64,000 nucleotides of DNA from Mucilaginibacter frigoritolerans. Its GTDB lineage: Bacteria > Bacteroidota > Bacteroidia > Sphingobacteriales > Sphingobacteriaceae. The notes under the pieces are model-generated. The model saw only the letters and a list, made by a program, of their open reading frames with translations. It was not told the DNA's origin and searched no databases. The position numbers were made by a program, and so were the translations under genes. Location of the stretch: positions 62,001 to 126,000 of the forward strand of contig NZ_VLLI01000013.1 in NCBI RefSeq assembly GCF_007830615.1, in the 5' to 3' direction. The stretch's first letter is position 1; each line of letters opens with the position of its first letter. This document shows, one piece after another, positions 28,140-36,355 of this stretch.

Positions 28140-28509
28140 TAAAGTTTAATCAGGTTTTTATATTAGCCAACAAAGCTAAGTCTATTTTTTAAAAATTGAA
28201 AGTGTTATCCGCATGGTAAATTTATTATAGCATAGGTTTTTAAGGGCCATATCATAACACGAAAATGACTGAATGATTTATTTGCTTTTATGGCTTTTTA
28301 TTACTTAAATTTAAAGCATAATTACTTTCACTACATATACAAAAAGGATTACTAAAAATCCGACCTGTTAAACAGGTTTATTGAATGCTGATTTCTTAAT
28401 CGGTTAAATTGTAGTATTGCCCGTTTTCTGGGTATCTAATCAAATAAATTATTTAACAAATAGAATCTATGGGGTCAAATATGCCTTGTTCTATCAATTT
28501 GCATAAAAA
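28140..28509. other. 370-nt intergenic region
   Basis: Divergent spacer between the acyl-CoA ligase and the SnoaL-like gene. It holds a -7-like box for the ligase (28171-28178, minus strand), an inverted repeat GGATT-N6-AATCC (28346-28361) and a perfect palindrome ACCTGTT-A-AACAGGT (28363-28377) about 130 nt before the SnoaL gene. The last could be an operator. No gene or structured RNA is seen. Confidence 0.5.
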
Positions 28510-29247
28510 ATGGAAACTAAATCCAACAAAACAATAGTACTTGAATGTTATAGGAAAATAATCCGCGACCTAGATTTATCATTAGTGGATGAATATATCA
28601 GGGAAGACTATATTCAACATAGTCCTACTGTAAAAGATGGGAAGGCAGGGATATTAGAAATGCTTCATTTCTTAAAGAGTCTTCCGCAGCCAAAAGAGCA
28701 TGGGCCATCACCAATTATCAGAACTATTGCTGAAGGTAACATGGTTGCCGTTCACCTCGACGTACAGTTTATGGGCAAAAGAGTGGCGGTGGTTGATCTG
28801 TTTCGCTTGCAAGAGGGCAAGATAGCCGAACATTGGGATGCAAGTATGATGCAGCCTGAAAAACAAGATGGTTTAATTATTATAACTAATGGAACGGCTG
28901 AAATAGATCAAAAGATAGATCCATCGGTGAGCAAAAAGTTAGTGAACGAATTTTATCAAATTGCATTTGGAAAAGGTGATCCAATTTTAGCTGATAGATA
29001 TGTCGCTAAAAACTATTTGGATCATGATCCTGATGGTCGATTGCTCAAAGGATTGGACTATCTTGTTAAAATTCATCGCTTAATTGCTGAAGGCGATTTT
29101 GTTGTAGCACAATGTGAACTTATAAGTGCAACGGGTAGATATGCCAGTTATGATATATTCAGAATAGCCGGAGACAAAATTGTAGAGCACTGGTGTGTTG
29201 AGCAGGAAGTGCCGCAAACAATGGCTCATAACAACGGCATGTTTTAG
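28510..29247 (+). CDS. Tandem SnoaL-like protein
   Basis: A 245-residue protein made of two SnoaL/NTF2-like alpha+beta barrels. Each half begins with a helix (V-L-E-C-Y-R-K-I-I; L-V-N-E-F-Y-Q-I-A), then Y-I-x-x-x-Y-I/L-x-H-x-P/D, and ends with I-x-E-H-W (residues about 109-113 and 229-233). SnoaL relatives include polyketide cyclases and ester cyclases, but most bacterial copies are uncharacterised. The two copies share layout more than sequence, indicating an old duplication. No biosynthetic cluster surrounds it. Confidence 0.82.
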   Translation: METKSNKTIVLECYRKIIRDLDLSLVDEYIREDYIQHSPTVKDGKAGILEMLHFLKSLPQPKEHGPSPIIRTIAEGNMVAVHLDVQFMGKRVAVVDLFRLQEGKIAEHWDASMMQPEKQDGLIIITNGTAEIDQKIDPSVSKKLVNEFYQIAFGKGDPILADRYVAKNYLDHDPDGRLLKGLDYLVKIHRLIAEGDFVVAQCELISATGRYASYDIFRIAGDKIVEHWCVEQEVPQTMAHNNGMF

Positions 29248-29256
29248 AATGGAAAA

Positions 29257-29288
29257 GGCTGCCTGGAATGGCTATATTTCAGGCAGCC
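29257..29288. terminator. Bidirectional terminator hairpin
   Basis: GGCTGCCTG (29257-29265) and CAGGCAGCC (29280-29288) form a perfect 9-bp stem between the convergent SnoaL-like and Cys-rich peptide genes. Confidence 0.75.
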
Positions 29289-29310
29289 ATAAAATAATCT
29301 GAAGTGAATT

Positions 29311-29532
29311 TTATCCATTCCAGTTACCACAAAGTTCTAGCCAGCCTTCCAAAGGAGAACATAGGGTAGTATGGCTGCTAACACAGCTTTCAAAAGTAGC
29401 ATAGGAAGTGCTGAAATGGCCACAATTAGGATCACAGGACTCCCAAACGGTGGTGCAATCAACGTTGGTACTTCCGGCTTTAATTTTTGCCAGTTCATCA
29501 CGGGTTAATGAAGATAAATTCAAATTTTTCAT
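29311..29532 (-). CDS. Cys-rich peptide with a bacteriocin/RiPP-type leader
   Basis: A 73-residue peptide. The first 20 residues (M-K-N-L-N-L-S-S-L-T-R-D-E-L-A-K-I-K-A-G) resemble leader sequences of Bacteroidota natural-product/bacteriocin-like precursors: basic start, L-S/T-x-x-E-L-x-x-I and a small-residue end (A-G here, not G-G). The remaining 53 residues have six Cys (26, 33, 37, 50, 58, 68) and many Ser/Thr and aromatic residues. No modification enzyme, peptidase or peptidase-containing ABC transporter is adjacent. It has hairpins on both sides, supporting an independent transcript. Precursor status is inference; a small disulfide-bonded secreted protein is the alternative. Confidence 0.6.
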   Translation of the reverse strand: MKNLNLSSLTRDELAKIKAGSTNVDCTTVWESCDPNCGHFSTSYATFESCVSSHTTLCSPLEGWLELCGNWNG

Positions 29533-29670
29533 AACTGTTGAGGTTTGGTTAATTGTTACTTAATAATAAACTTATAGTTTATCTTGATAAAAAACAATAA
29601 GAACTATGAAAAACTTTTGAGATAATGCTTAGGCTCAGCTTATCAGCCTCATATCGATCGACAGAAATGA

Positions 29671-29719
29671 TATAAAAAGAAAAAGAGGTGTTAACGTAAC
29701 ACCTCTTTTTCTTTTTATA
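29671..29719 (-). terminator. Strong terminator of the isc cluster
   Basis: A perfect 23-bp inverted repeat (arms 29671-29693 and 29697-29719) around a 3-nt loop, with GAGGTGTTA/TAACACCTC at its core and A/T tracts on both sides. It starts 19 nt after the iscA stop codon on the minus strand. Confidence 0.9.
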
Positions 29720-29738
29720 GTAATTACTTAATAGCTCT

Positions 29739-30065
29739 TTATACAGAGAAACTTTCTCCGCAGCCACAAGTGCGGCTTGCGTTAGGATTATGGAAGTTAA
29801 ATCCTTTACCATTTAAACCATCAGAGAAATCAAGTTCTGTACCGGCAAGATACAGGAACGATTTCATGTCAAGCGCTATACGAACGCCCTGGTCTTCAAA
29901 AAACTGATCGCCCTTCTTTATTTCGTTATCGAAATCAAGGTTATATGATAAACCAGAACAACCACCTCCCTGAACAGATACACGCAGAAAATAAGAAGCA
30001 TCAAGCTCCGAATCCTGCATCAGGTGTTCTATTTTATTTTTCGCTTTATCAGTTACTGTTACCAT
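29739..30065 (-). CDS. iscA: Iron-sulfur cluster carrier, A-type (IscA/ErpA)
   Basis: A-type carriers receive Fe-S clusters from IscU and pass them on. The 108-residue protein has the three cluster-binding cysteines: one in G-G-G-C-S-G-L near residue 36 and two in the C-terminal T-C-G-C-G-E-S-F. Third gene of iscS-iscU-iscA on the minus strand. The ATG is preceded directly by five copies of a heptanucleotide repeat. The frame could equally be called erpA or sufA; the neighbour iscU favours iscA. Confidence 0.93.
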   Translation of the reverse strand: MVTVTDKAKNKIEHLMQDSELDASYFLRVSVQGGGCSGLSYNLDFDNEIKKGDQFFEDQGVRIALDMKSFLYLAGTELDFSDGLNGKGFNFHNPNASRTCGCGESFSV

Positions 30066-30066
30066 G

Positions 30067-30104
30067 TTTGAGATTTGAGATTTGAGATTTGAGATTTGAG
30101 ATTT
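30067..30104. repeat. Five tandem TTTGAGA heptamers in the iscA leader
   Basis: TTTGAGA is repeated at 30067, 30074, 30081, 30088 and 30095, followed by TTT. On the minus strand it is (TCTCAAA)5 ending 1 nt before the iscA ATG. The unit is not a multiple of three but lies outside the coding frame, so slippage would alter leader length only. Confidence 0.9.
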
Positions 30105-30196
30105 TTACTTTCTCAAACAGCCAATTTCAAATCGGTTAATAAATAAATTGTTGGATGTAAGTGTCTCAATACTCATATCTAACATCTCGCATCTAA

Positions 30197-30610
30197 TTAA
30201 TGATGTACTTTTTCGCTTTCAATTGGCGCTAAGCCATTTTTTACGCGGAAATCATTAATAGCTGCTTTAATAGCATCTTCTGCTAATACTGAGCAATGGA
30301 TTTTTACAGGAGGAAGAGCTAATTCTTCAACAATATCCATATTATCAATTTTCATTGCATCGTCAATGCTTTTGCCTTTAAGCCACTCTGTAGCTAATGA
30401 TGATGATGCAATTGCTGATCCGCAACCAAATGTTTTAAACTTAGCGTCAGTAATCACGTTGTTATCATCAACCTGAATCTGTAGGCGCATAACGTCGCCG
30501 CATTCAGGTGCACCAACTAAACCAGTACCTACTTTGTGGCTGCTTTTATCTAAAGTGCCAACATTGCGGGGGTTAGTATAGTGATCGATTACTTTATCTG
30601 AATATGCCAT
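30197..30610 (-). CDS. iscU: Iron-sulfur cluster scaffold IscU
   Basis: IscU assembles [2Fe-2S] clusters from iron and the persulfide sulfur of IscS. The 137-residue protein has the three ligand cysteines in A-P-E-C-G-D-V, F-G-C-G-S-A and K-I-H-C-S, plus L-P-P-V-K-I-H-C (the HscA-binding motif L-P-P-V-K). hscA and hscB are not in this window although the chaperone motif is kept. Between iscS and iscA on the minus strand. Confidence 0.96.
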   Translation of the reverse strand: MAYSDKVIDHYTNPRNVGTLDKSSHKVGTGLVGAPECGDVMRLQIQVDDNNVITDAKFKTFGCGSAIASSSLATEWLKGKSIDDAMKIDNMDIVEELALPPVKIHCSVLAEDAIKAAINDFRVKNGLAPIESEKVHH

Positions 30611-30663
30611 TTTATTGTGTTTTTAATAGTCTGTTATAATTTTTAATAAATATCTAAACCCGA

Positions 30664-30679
30664 TCCGCCTTTTGGCGGA
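30664..30679. repeat. Compact GC hairpin between iscS and iscU
   Basis: TCCGCC-TTTT-GGCGGA: a 6-bp stem with a tetraloop, GC-rich against an AT-rich background, in the 80-nt gap between iscS and iscU. Similar small palindromes may be dispersed repeats, or this one may set the processing or ratio of the two cistrons. No second copy was noticed in this window. Confidence 0.6.
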
Positions 30680-30690
30680 CTGAAGTTAAA

Positions 30691-31902
30691 TTAATGTTCT
30701 GCCCACTCAATCGAGTTAAGGTCAATGCCTTCCTTAAACATTTCCCAAAGTGGTGAAAGTTCGCGCAGATGAGTTACTGATTTTTTAGTTACTTCAATAG
30801 CGTAATCAACTTCCTCATCTGTAGTAAATCTTCCTAAACCAAAACGGATAGATGAATGTGCCAGGTCATCACTCAAGCCCAAGCTTTTTAATACATATGA
30901 AGGCTCCAGAGAAGCAGATGTACAGGCTGAACCTGATGATACTGCTAAATCTTTCATCGCCATCATTAAGCCTTCTCCTTCTACGTATTTAAATGAGATA
31001 TTAGCCACATGTGGTAAGCGGTGCTCAACGTTTCCGTTAACATAGCTTTCTTCTAGCACAGTTAAAGCCGTTTGTAATCTATCGCGCATTGCTGATAAAC
31101 GTTTTGCTTCGCTTTCCATTTCCTGTCCGCACAGTTCACAGGCCTTACCTAAGCCAACAATACCAGGTACGTTTAAGGTGCCAGAACGCATGCCACGTTC
31201 GTGACCACCACCGTCCATTTGTGCAGTGACTTTAACTCTTGGACCTTTACGGCGAACATACAATGCGCCTACACCCTTAGGGCCGTATATTTTATGTGCT
31301 GACAAAGCAAGTAAGTCAATGCCGTCTTTATTAACATCAACAGGTATTTTGCCTACTGCTTGTACTGCATCAGTCATAAATAAAGCACCATATTTATGTG
31401 CTATGGCTGATATTTCTTTTATTGGCTGAATTACGCCTATTTCATTGTTACCATACATTACCGAAACCAAAATAGTATCATTGGTCATAGCTTTTTCAAG
31501 TACTTCCAGATCAAGTATACCATCTTCTTTAACAGGTAGATAGGTGACTTTTCCTCCTAATTTTTCAACATGTTTGCAGGCATCTAATACGGCTTTATGT
31601 TCAGTAACCGTGGTTATAATGTGGTTGCCTTTTTCTTTGTACATTTCAAATACACCCTTAATAGCAAGGTTATCTGATTCTGTAGCTCCTGAGGTAAAAA
31701 TAATTTCTTTTTCACTGGCACCGATCAATTTGGCTACCTGCTCACGTGCGTAATCAACGCCTTCTTCGGCCACCCATCCGAAAGGATGGTTACGGCTCGC
31801 TGCATTACCAAATTTTTCGTTAAAATAAGGTAACATTGCTTCAAGCACGCGCGGATCCATTGGCGTTGTAGCATTGTTGTCTAAATATATTGGAAGCTTC
31901 AT
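30691..31902 (-). CDS. iscS: Cysteine desulfurase IscS
   Basis: PLP enzyme that extracts sulfur from cysteine for Fe-S cluster and thio-nucleoside synthesis. From the ATG at 31902 it has 403 residues: Y-L-D-N-N-A-T-T-P at the start, T-S-G-A-T-E-S-D-N, the PLP lysine in [11 protein letters not shown], and the catalytic loop cysteine in S-S-G-S-A-C-T-S. An ATG six codons earlier is possible, but the chosen one fits the family start. A TATCTTTG box lies at 31923-31930 on the minus strand. First gene of iscS-iscU-iscA. Confidence 0.97.
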   Translation of the reverse strand: MKLPIYLDNNATTPMDPRVLEAMLPYFNEKFGNAASRNHPFGWVAEEGVDYAREQVAKLIGASEKEIIFTSGATESDNLAIKGVFEMYKEKGNHIITTVTEHKAVLDACKHVEKLGGKVTYLPVKEDGILDLEVLEKAMTNDTILVSVMYGNNEIGVIQPIKEISAIAHKYGALFMTDAVQAVGKIPVDVNKDGIDLLALSAHKIYGPKGVGALYVRRKGPRVKVTAQMDGGGHERGMRSGTLNVPGIVGLGKACELCGQEMESEAKRLSAMRDRLQTALTVLEESYVNGNVEHRLPHVANISFKYVEGEGLMMAMKDLAVSSGSACTSASLEPSYVLKSLGLSDDLAHSSIRFGLGRFTTDEEVDYAIEVTKKSVTHLRELSPLWEMFKEGIDLNSIEWAEH

Positions 31903-32006
31903 AGTCGTAATTATTAACAAAGCAAAGATAAGTAAAGTTTTTATTTAAAATCATTCAAAACAAGCTAAAAATACCTTATGATGATAAGAATTTACAATAT
32001 TTGGAC

Positions 32007-32408
32007 ATGAACAAGATAGAACATATCGGTATAGCTGTAAATGACCTTAAAAAGGCTGTAATTACCTATGAAAAGCTATTAAATTCGCCTGTTTATAAAA
32101 CCGAAGAAGTGGCTTCTGAAAATGTTATTACCGCCTTTTTACAATGCGGACCTAATAAGATCGAATTACTGGAGGCCACTGCCATTGATAGCCCGATAGC
32201 TCAATTTATTGCCAAAAAAGGGGAGGGGATTCACCATATTGCTTTTGAGGTTGACGATATTGTGGCCGAAATGGCACGCCTTAAAAAAGAAGGCTTTGTT
32301 TTATTGAATGATATCCCTAAACATGGAGCTGATAATAAATGGGTTTGCTTTGTTCATCCTAAAAGCTCGAATGGGGTTTTGGTGGAATTATGCCAAGAGA
32401 TAAAGTAA
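32007..32408 (+). CDS. mce: Methylmalonyl-CoA epimerase
   Basis: VOC-fold enzyme that interconverts (2R)- and (2S)-methylmalonyl-CoA in the propionyl-CoA/succinyl-CoA route. The 133-residue protein has I-E-H-I-G-I-A-V at the N-terminus (first metal ligand His), G-E-G-I-H-H-I-A-F-E-V in the middle (second His) and L-V-E-L-C-Q at the end (Glu ligand). The ATG at 32007 is chosen over a TTG two codons earlier. The mutase genes are not in this window. Confidence 0.92.
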   Translation: MNKIEHIGIAVNDLKKAVITYEKLLNSPVYKTEEVASENVITAFLQCGPNKIELLEATAIDSPIAQFIAKKGEGIHHIAFEVDDIVAEMARLKKEGFVLLNDIPKHGADNKWVCFVHPKSSNGVLVELCQEIK

Positions 32409-32430
32409 TTAAATATAATGGCAATAGAAT

Positions 32431-33516
32431 CTATTGTTTTATTACAATTTTCCTGATTACATTATTTCCAAAATCACTGATATACAAATTGTTTGATCCG
32501 TCAGTAATTAGCCCGAATGGCTCGTCGAATGCTACCGTAGTTCCTGTGCCGTTAACAAACCCAACGGAGCCGCTGCCAGCAAAAGTAGTGACTGTATCAT
32601 TGAGGGTAATTTTTCTGATCATATTATTTCCTACATCCGCAATGTACATATTACCTTTAGAATCCAATGTTGAGGCATAGGGCTCGTTAAAACTAGCTTT
32701 TAATATAGTGCCATTTTCAGACCCGACATAGCCACTTCCTGCGAAAGTGCCTGCTATACCTGAAGTGCTTACTTCCCTGATAAGATGATTTCCTTCATCT
32801 GCAACGTATAAATTACCTGCAGCATCAAATGTAAGGCCTTGCGGGGTGTTAAAACTTGCTGCCGTTCCTGTGCCATTTGCAATCGCGGCAAAACCACTTC
32901 CGGCCAATGTGCTCACTACACCTGTAGTAGAGATCATTCTGATTGAATTGTTTCCAGTATCGTTTACATAAACATTCCCTGCAAAATCTACTGCAATACC
33001 GTTGGGGTTATTGAAGGTTGCAGCTGTAGCGGTGCCATTTGTAGCACCAACAGCACCACTTCCAGCAAGTGTTGTTACCAAACCCGCTGTTGTTATTTTT
33101 CTGATCATGTTGTTTCCGCTATCTGCCACGTATAAATTGCCTGAGGCGTCAATAGCCAAACCTAAAGGATTCGCAAAACTTGCAGCTATTCCTGTCCCGT
33201 TTGCCGATCCTTTATTAATGTTTCCTGCAATGGTGCTTACCACGCCATAAGGGGTGATTTCTCTGATTTCATTATTCCCGCTGTCTGCTACATATAAATT
33301 GCCTGCTGCATCCATAATAATGCCCGCAGGGCCGTTAAAGCTTGCCATTAGGCCGATACTATCAGCCGATCCTGCATATCCGCTGCCAGCAAAAGTGGTG
33401 GTTAAGCCGTATTGAGAAGCTTTTGGCGGAATACTCTTTTTTGTACAACTGCTTGCAATTAATATTGGAAACGAGATAGCTGATATTGATATAAAGTGAG
33501 TAAAAGTAAATTTCAT
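32431..33516 (-). CDS. Lipoprotein with six NHL repeats (beta-propeller)
   Basis: A 361-residue lipoprotein: signal sequence with lipobox A-S-S-C (Cys24), then six NHL repeats, each with G-N-L-Y-V-A-D-x-G-N-N-x-I-R. The repeats start at residues 72, 126, 180, 234, 288 and 342, an exact 54-residue period, which predicts a regular six-bladed propeller. NHL propellers mostly bind proteins or sugars; no catalytic motif is seen. It is convergent with mce. Its partner is unknown. Confidence 0.9.
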   Translation of the reverse strand: MKFTFTHFISISAISFPILIASSCTKKSIPPKASQYGLTTTFAGSGYAGSADSIGLMASFNGPAGIIMDAAGNLYVADSGNNEIREITPYGVVSTIAGNINKGSANGTGIAASFANPLGLAIDASGNLYVADSGNNMIRKITTAGLVTTLAGSGAVGATNGTATAATFNNPNGIAVDFAGNVYVNDTGNNSIRMISTTGVVSTLAGSGFAAIANGTGTAASFNTPQGLTFDAAGNLYVADEGNHLIREVSTSGIAGTFAGSGYVGSENGTILKASFNEPYASTLDSKGNMYIADVGNNMIRKITLNDTVTTFAGSGSVGFVNGTGTTVAFDEPFGLITDGSNNLYISDFGNNVIRKIVIKQ

Positions 33517-33854
33517 ATTATTGAATATTTTAACAGGGGTAATTAATATAAAAAGGATAATGACTTAAGAATAGAAATGCCTGATCTATGCGTAAAGCAC
33601 ATTCTCTTATATTTTTCATGTATATTATTTAACGAAGCCCGGTGTTTTAAAATATATGGGCAAATGCAAAATGTTTGTTACCGATTGATAGTATTTTATG
33701 TATCGCAGGAAATGCCTTAAAGTAATTGTCTGATCGATTAGATGAGTCGGTCAGTTGCTAATCTGTAGGTAAAATTGCATTTTTTGTTTTTGTATTTTTA
33801 CTTTTGGATTTTATTACTACATTTGCACCTCTTTTATAGGAAAGTTATAACGCA
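33517..33854. other. 338-nt divergent intergenic region
   Basis: Lies between the NHL lipoprotein and rpmE. TACATTTG at 33818-33825 is a consensus -7 box for rpmE, 29 nt before its ATG; upstream TTTG runs exist, but at non-ideal spacing. The rest is AT-rich with no clear gene, operator or RNA structure. Confidence 0.5.
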
Positions 33855-34103
33855 ATGAAAAAAGACCTGCATCCATCAAATTATAGATTAGTTGTTTTTA
33901 AAGACATGTCAAACGACTATGCTTTTTTAACTAAATCATGCATCGATACCCGTGAAACAGTTAAATGGGAAGATGGTAACGAATATCCGTTGATTAAATT
34001 AGAAATTTCTCACACTTCACACCCGTTCTATACTGGTAAAATGAAGCTTGTGGATACTGCCGGACGTATTGATAAGTTCCGTACCCGTTACAACAAAAAA
34101 TAA
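33855..34103 (+). CDS. rpmE2: 50S ribosomal protein bL31, type B
   Basis: An 82-residue protein with the bL31 pattern H-P[10 protein letters not shown], S-H-P-F-Y-T-G and R-x-D-K-F-x-x-R-Y. It lacks the C-x-x-C zinc cysteines (one Cys only), so it is the zinc-free B type with the usual insertion. In many bacteria type B replaces the zinc form when zinc is scarce; here it may be the only copy. It is followed by a terminator. Confidence 0.95.
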   Translation: MKKDLHPSNYRLVVFKDMSNDYAFLTKSCIDTRETVKWEDGNEYPLIKLEISHTSHPFYTGKMKLVDTAGRIDKFRTRYNKK

Positions 34104-34127
34104 TCATCTTGTTTATAAAATATTTAC

Positions 34128-34158
34128 AAGTCTCCCGGTACATCGGGGGACTTTTTTT
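34128..34158 (+). terminator. Terminator of rpmE
   Basis: AAGTCTCCCG (34128-34137) pairs with CGGGGGACTT (34144-34153) with one G-T pair, followed by a T-tract to 34158. Confidence 0.8.
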
Positions 34159-34169
34159 ATTTTTGCGCC

Positions 34170-35354
34170 ATGGCAATTATCCTGTTTGACGATAACGCAC
34201 ACCAAACGCTTCTACCTCTTACATTTACACGTCCCGTTGCTGACTTGCGTATTGGTATACTTACTATTGCTGAAAAGTGGAGTAAGTATCTGAAACTCGA
34301 CCATTCTTTTTATACTCAAAGCTGGCTTCAAGGTAAATTTCAATTAAATGTTGAAGACGAAAATATTTTCATTAATGGCGCTGTTTGTCCTGACGAACTT
34401 TTAATTGAGGCAATTGGCCGGTTAAAAATAGGTGAGGCTTTGAAGGTTGGTGGTTATTTAATAGCTATTAAGCTGGGTAAACAGGAAGCTACCAATTTTG
34501 ATCCATATACTGAGTTTAAGAATATAATTGATTTTGAGCATACACCCGTAGTGATCAAATACCCAGAGGATATTTTCAGGAAGAATGATATAGAATTGAG
34601 AAAAGATTTTACGCTGATTACCAAGGGTCGCAAAAGCGCTGCTATTAGTTCAACCAATGTAATTATTGGTGAAGATTTTTTTGCTGAAGAAGGTGCCATC
34701 GCAGAGTGCTCCACTTTTAATACAACAAACGGTCCCATTTATCTGGCTGCCAATACTGAAGTATGGGAAGGCACAAATATCCGTGGTGCATTTGCCATTT
34801 GCGAACATTCGCAGGTTAAAATGGGCGCTAAAATATATGGTGCTACAACTGTAGGGCCGTATTCAAGGGTTGGAGGCGAATTAAATAACGCCGTTATCTG
34901 GGGGTATTCGTCAAAGGGGCACGAAGGATATTTAGGTAATTCTGTATTGGGTGAATGGTGTAACATCGGTGCCGATTCCAACAATTCTAACCTTAAAAAT
35001 AACTATGAGGAAGTGAAATTGTGGGATTATACCACACAGCGTTTTCGTAAAACAGGCTTACAGTTTTGCGGTCTTATTATGGCTGATCATGCCAAATGTG
35101 CTATTAATACCATGTTTAATACGGGTACAGTAGTGGGTGTAAGTGCCAATATTTTTGGTGCAGGTTTTCCTCGTAATTTTGTGCCCGATTTTGCATGGGG
35201 TGGAGCACAAGGTTTTGAAGTTTATTCTATCAAAAAGATGTTTGACACCGCAAGTAAAGTATTTGCCCGCCGCGATCATCGTACATTTGATGAAAATGAA
35301 CAGGAAATATTAAAGAAAGTATTTGAATTAACAGAAGAATATAGACGATTTTAA
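34170..35354 (+). CDS. GlmU-like sugar nucleotidyltransferase/acetyltransferase family protein
   Basis: A 394-residue protein of the Bacteroidota GlmU-like family (putative UDP-GlcNAc diphosphorylase/glucosamine-1-P acetyltransferase). The N-terminal part (about 1-190; L-T-F-T-R-P-V-A-D-L-R-I-G-I-L-T-I-A-E-K-W) is a divergent nucleotidyltransferase; the C-terminal part (about 195-370) shows hexapeptide-repeat spacing of a left-handed beta-helix (I-R-G-A-F-A-I, V-K-M-G-A-K-I-Y-G, T-V-G-P-Y-S). The usual G-x-G-T-R-M of true GlmU is absent, so the substrate is uncertain. It is upstream of tpiA on the same strand. Confidence 0.8.
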   Translation: MAIILFDDNAHQTLLPLTFTRPVADLRIGILTIAEKWSKYLKLDHSFYTQSWLQGKFQLNVEDENIFINGAVCPDELLIEAIGRLKIGEALKVGGYLIAIKLGKQEATNFDPYTEFKNIIDFEHTPVVIKYPEDIFRKNDIELRKDFTLITKGRKSAAISSTNVIIGEDFFAEEGAIAECSTFNTTNGPIYLAANTEVWEGTNIRGAFAICEHSQVKMGAKIYGATTVGPYSRVGGELNNAVIWGYSSKGHEGYLGNSVLGEWCNIGADSNNSNLKNNYEEVKLWDYTTQRFRKTGLQFCGLIMADHAKCAINTMFNTGTVVGVSANIFGAGFPRNFVPDFAWGGAQGFEVYSIKKMFDTASKVFARRDHRTFDENEQEILKKVFELTEEYRRF

Positions 35355-35440
35355 GAGGAGTGAAAAGCAATTTTAAAGCCCAGGCTAGCTTAATATAAGT
35401 CAAAAAGCTTAATCTAACACAATCAACTAAAATAAAAATC

Positions 35441-36205
35441 ATGAGAAAAAAAATTGTTGCCGGAAACTGGAAAATGAACCTTGATTATAATGAAGGGTTA
35501 AGTTTGTTTTCTGAAATGATCAATATGATCAATGACGAAGTAACCGGCAAGCAGGAAGCTGTTATCTGCAGCCCGTTTATTCATTTGCATAGTCTGGCTC
35601 AATTGGCTAAAGGTTATCCTAAAGTTTCATTGGGTGCTCAAAATGCTCACCAGGCCGAATCTGGTGCTTATACAGGTGAAATATCTGCAAAGATGATTAA
35701 ATCTGTAGGAGCGGAATATGTTATTTTAGGTCACTCCGAGCGCCGTCAGTATTTTGGTGAAGGTAATGAACTATTGGCTAAAAAAACGGATACTGTTTTG
35801 AGTAATGGCTTAAAACCTATTTTTTGTATTGGTGAAACTTTAGAAGAGCGTGAGGCTAATAAACATTTTGAAATTATAAAAAGCCAGTTAGAAGAAGGTG
35901 TTTTTCATTTAGATGAAGAACAATTTGGAAACCTGGTTATTGCATACGAACCTGTTTGGGCAATTGGTACCGGTAAAACTGCTTCTGCTGCACAAGCACA
36001 AGAAATACATGCTTTTATAAGGATTGAAATTGCTGCTAAATACAACCAGGAGCTTGCCAACAGCACTACAATTTTATACGGTGGTAGCTGCAACCCTAAA
36101 AATGCTCCTGAACTTTTTGCTCAGCCTGATATTGATGGTGGTTTGATTGGTGGGGCGTCTTTAAAATCACGTGATTTTTTAGATATTGTGAAGGTGTTTA
36201 ATTAA
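35441..36205 (+). CDS. tpiA: Triosephosphate isomerase
   Basis: Glycolytic enzyme that interconverts dihydroxyacetone phosphate and glyceraldehyde 3-phosphate. The 254-residue TIM barrel has the catalytic Lys in A-G-N-W-K-M-N, the catalytic His in I-L-G-H-S-E-R-R, the catalytic Glu in A-Y-E-P-V-W-A-I-G-T-G-K-T and the phosphate loops Y-G-G-S and G-G-L-I-G-G-A-S-L. Complete and of normal length. A strong terminator follows. Confidence 0.98.
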   Translation: MRKKIVAGNWKMNLDYNEGLSLFSEMINMINDEVTGKQEAVICSPFIHLHSLAQLAKGYPKVSLGAQNAHQAESGAYTGEISAKMIKSVGAEYVILGHSERRQYFGEGNELLAKKTDTVLSNGLKPIFCIGETLEEREANKHFEIIKSQLEEGVFHLDEEQFGNLVIAYEPVWAIGTGKTASAAQAQEIHAFIRIEIAAKYNQELANSTTILYGGSCNPKNAPELFAQPDIDGGLIGGASLKSRDFLDIVKVFN

Positions 36206-36269
36206 GATTGGCAATTTAAGGGCTTTAGGTAGTCCAGAAGTTCCAAAAGACGAAGATGTTGAAAATTAG

Positions 36270-36304
36270 ACTTACGATGTTTTTAAAACATCGTAAGTTT
36301 TTTA
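36270..36304 (+). terminator. Terminator of tpiA
   Basis: ACTTACGATGTTTT (36270-36283) pairs perfectly with AAAACATCGTAAGT (36285-36298) around a single unpaired base, followed by TTTTT. Confidence 0.85.
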
Positions 36305-36355
36305 ATGTTAATCTCCCAAGCCAATTTCTGGCCTTTATCGCCTCAAACAAATTTC

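Noticed and set aside
30067-30104. Tandem repeats as a CRISPR array
   Set aside because: Units are 7 bp and contiguous with no spacers, and no cas genes are present.
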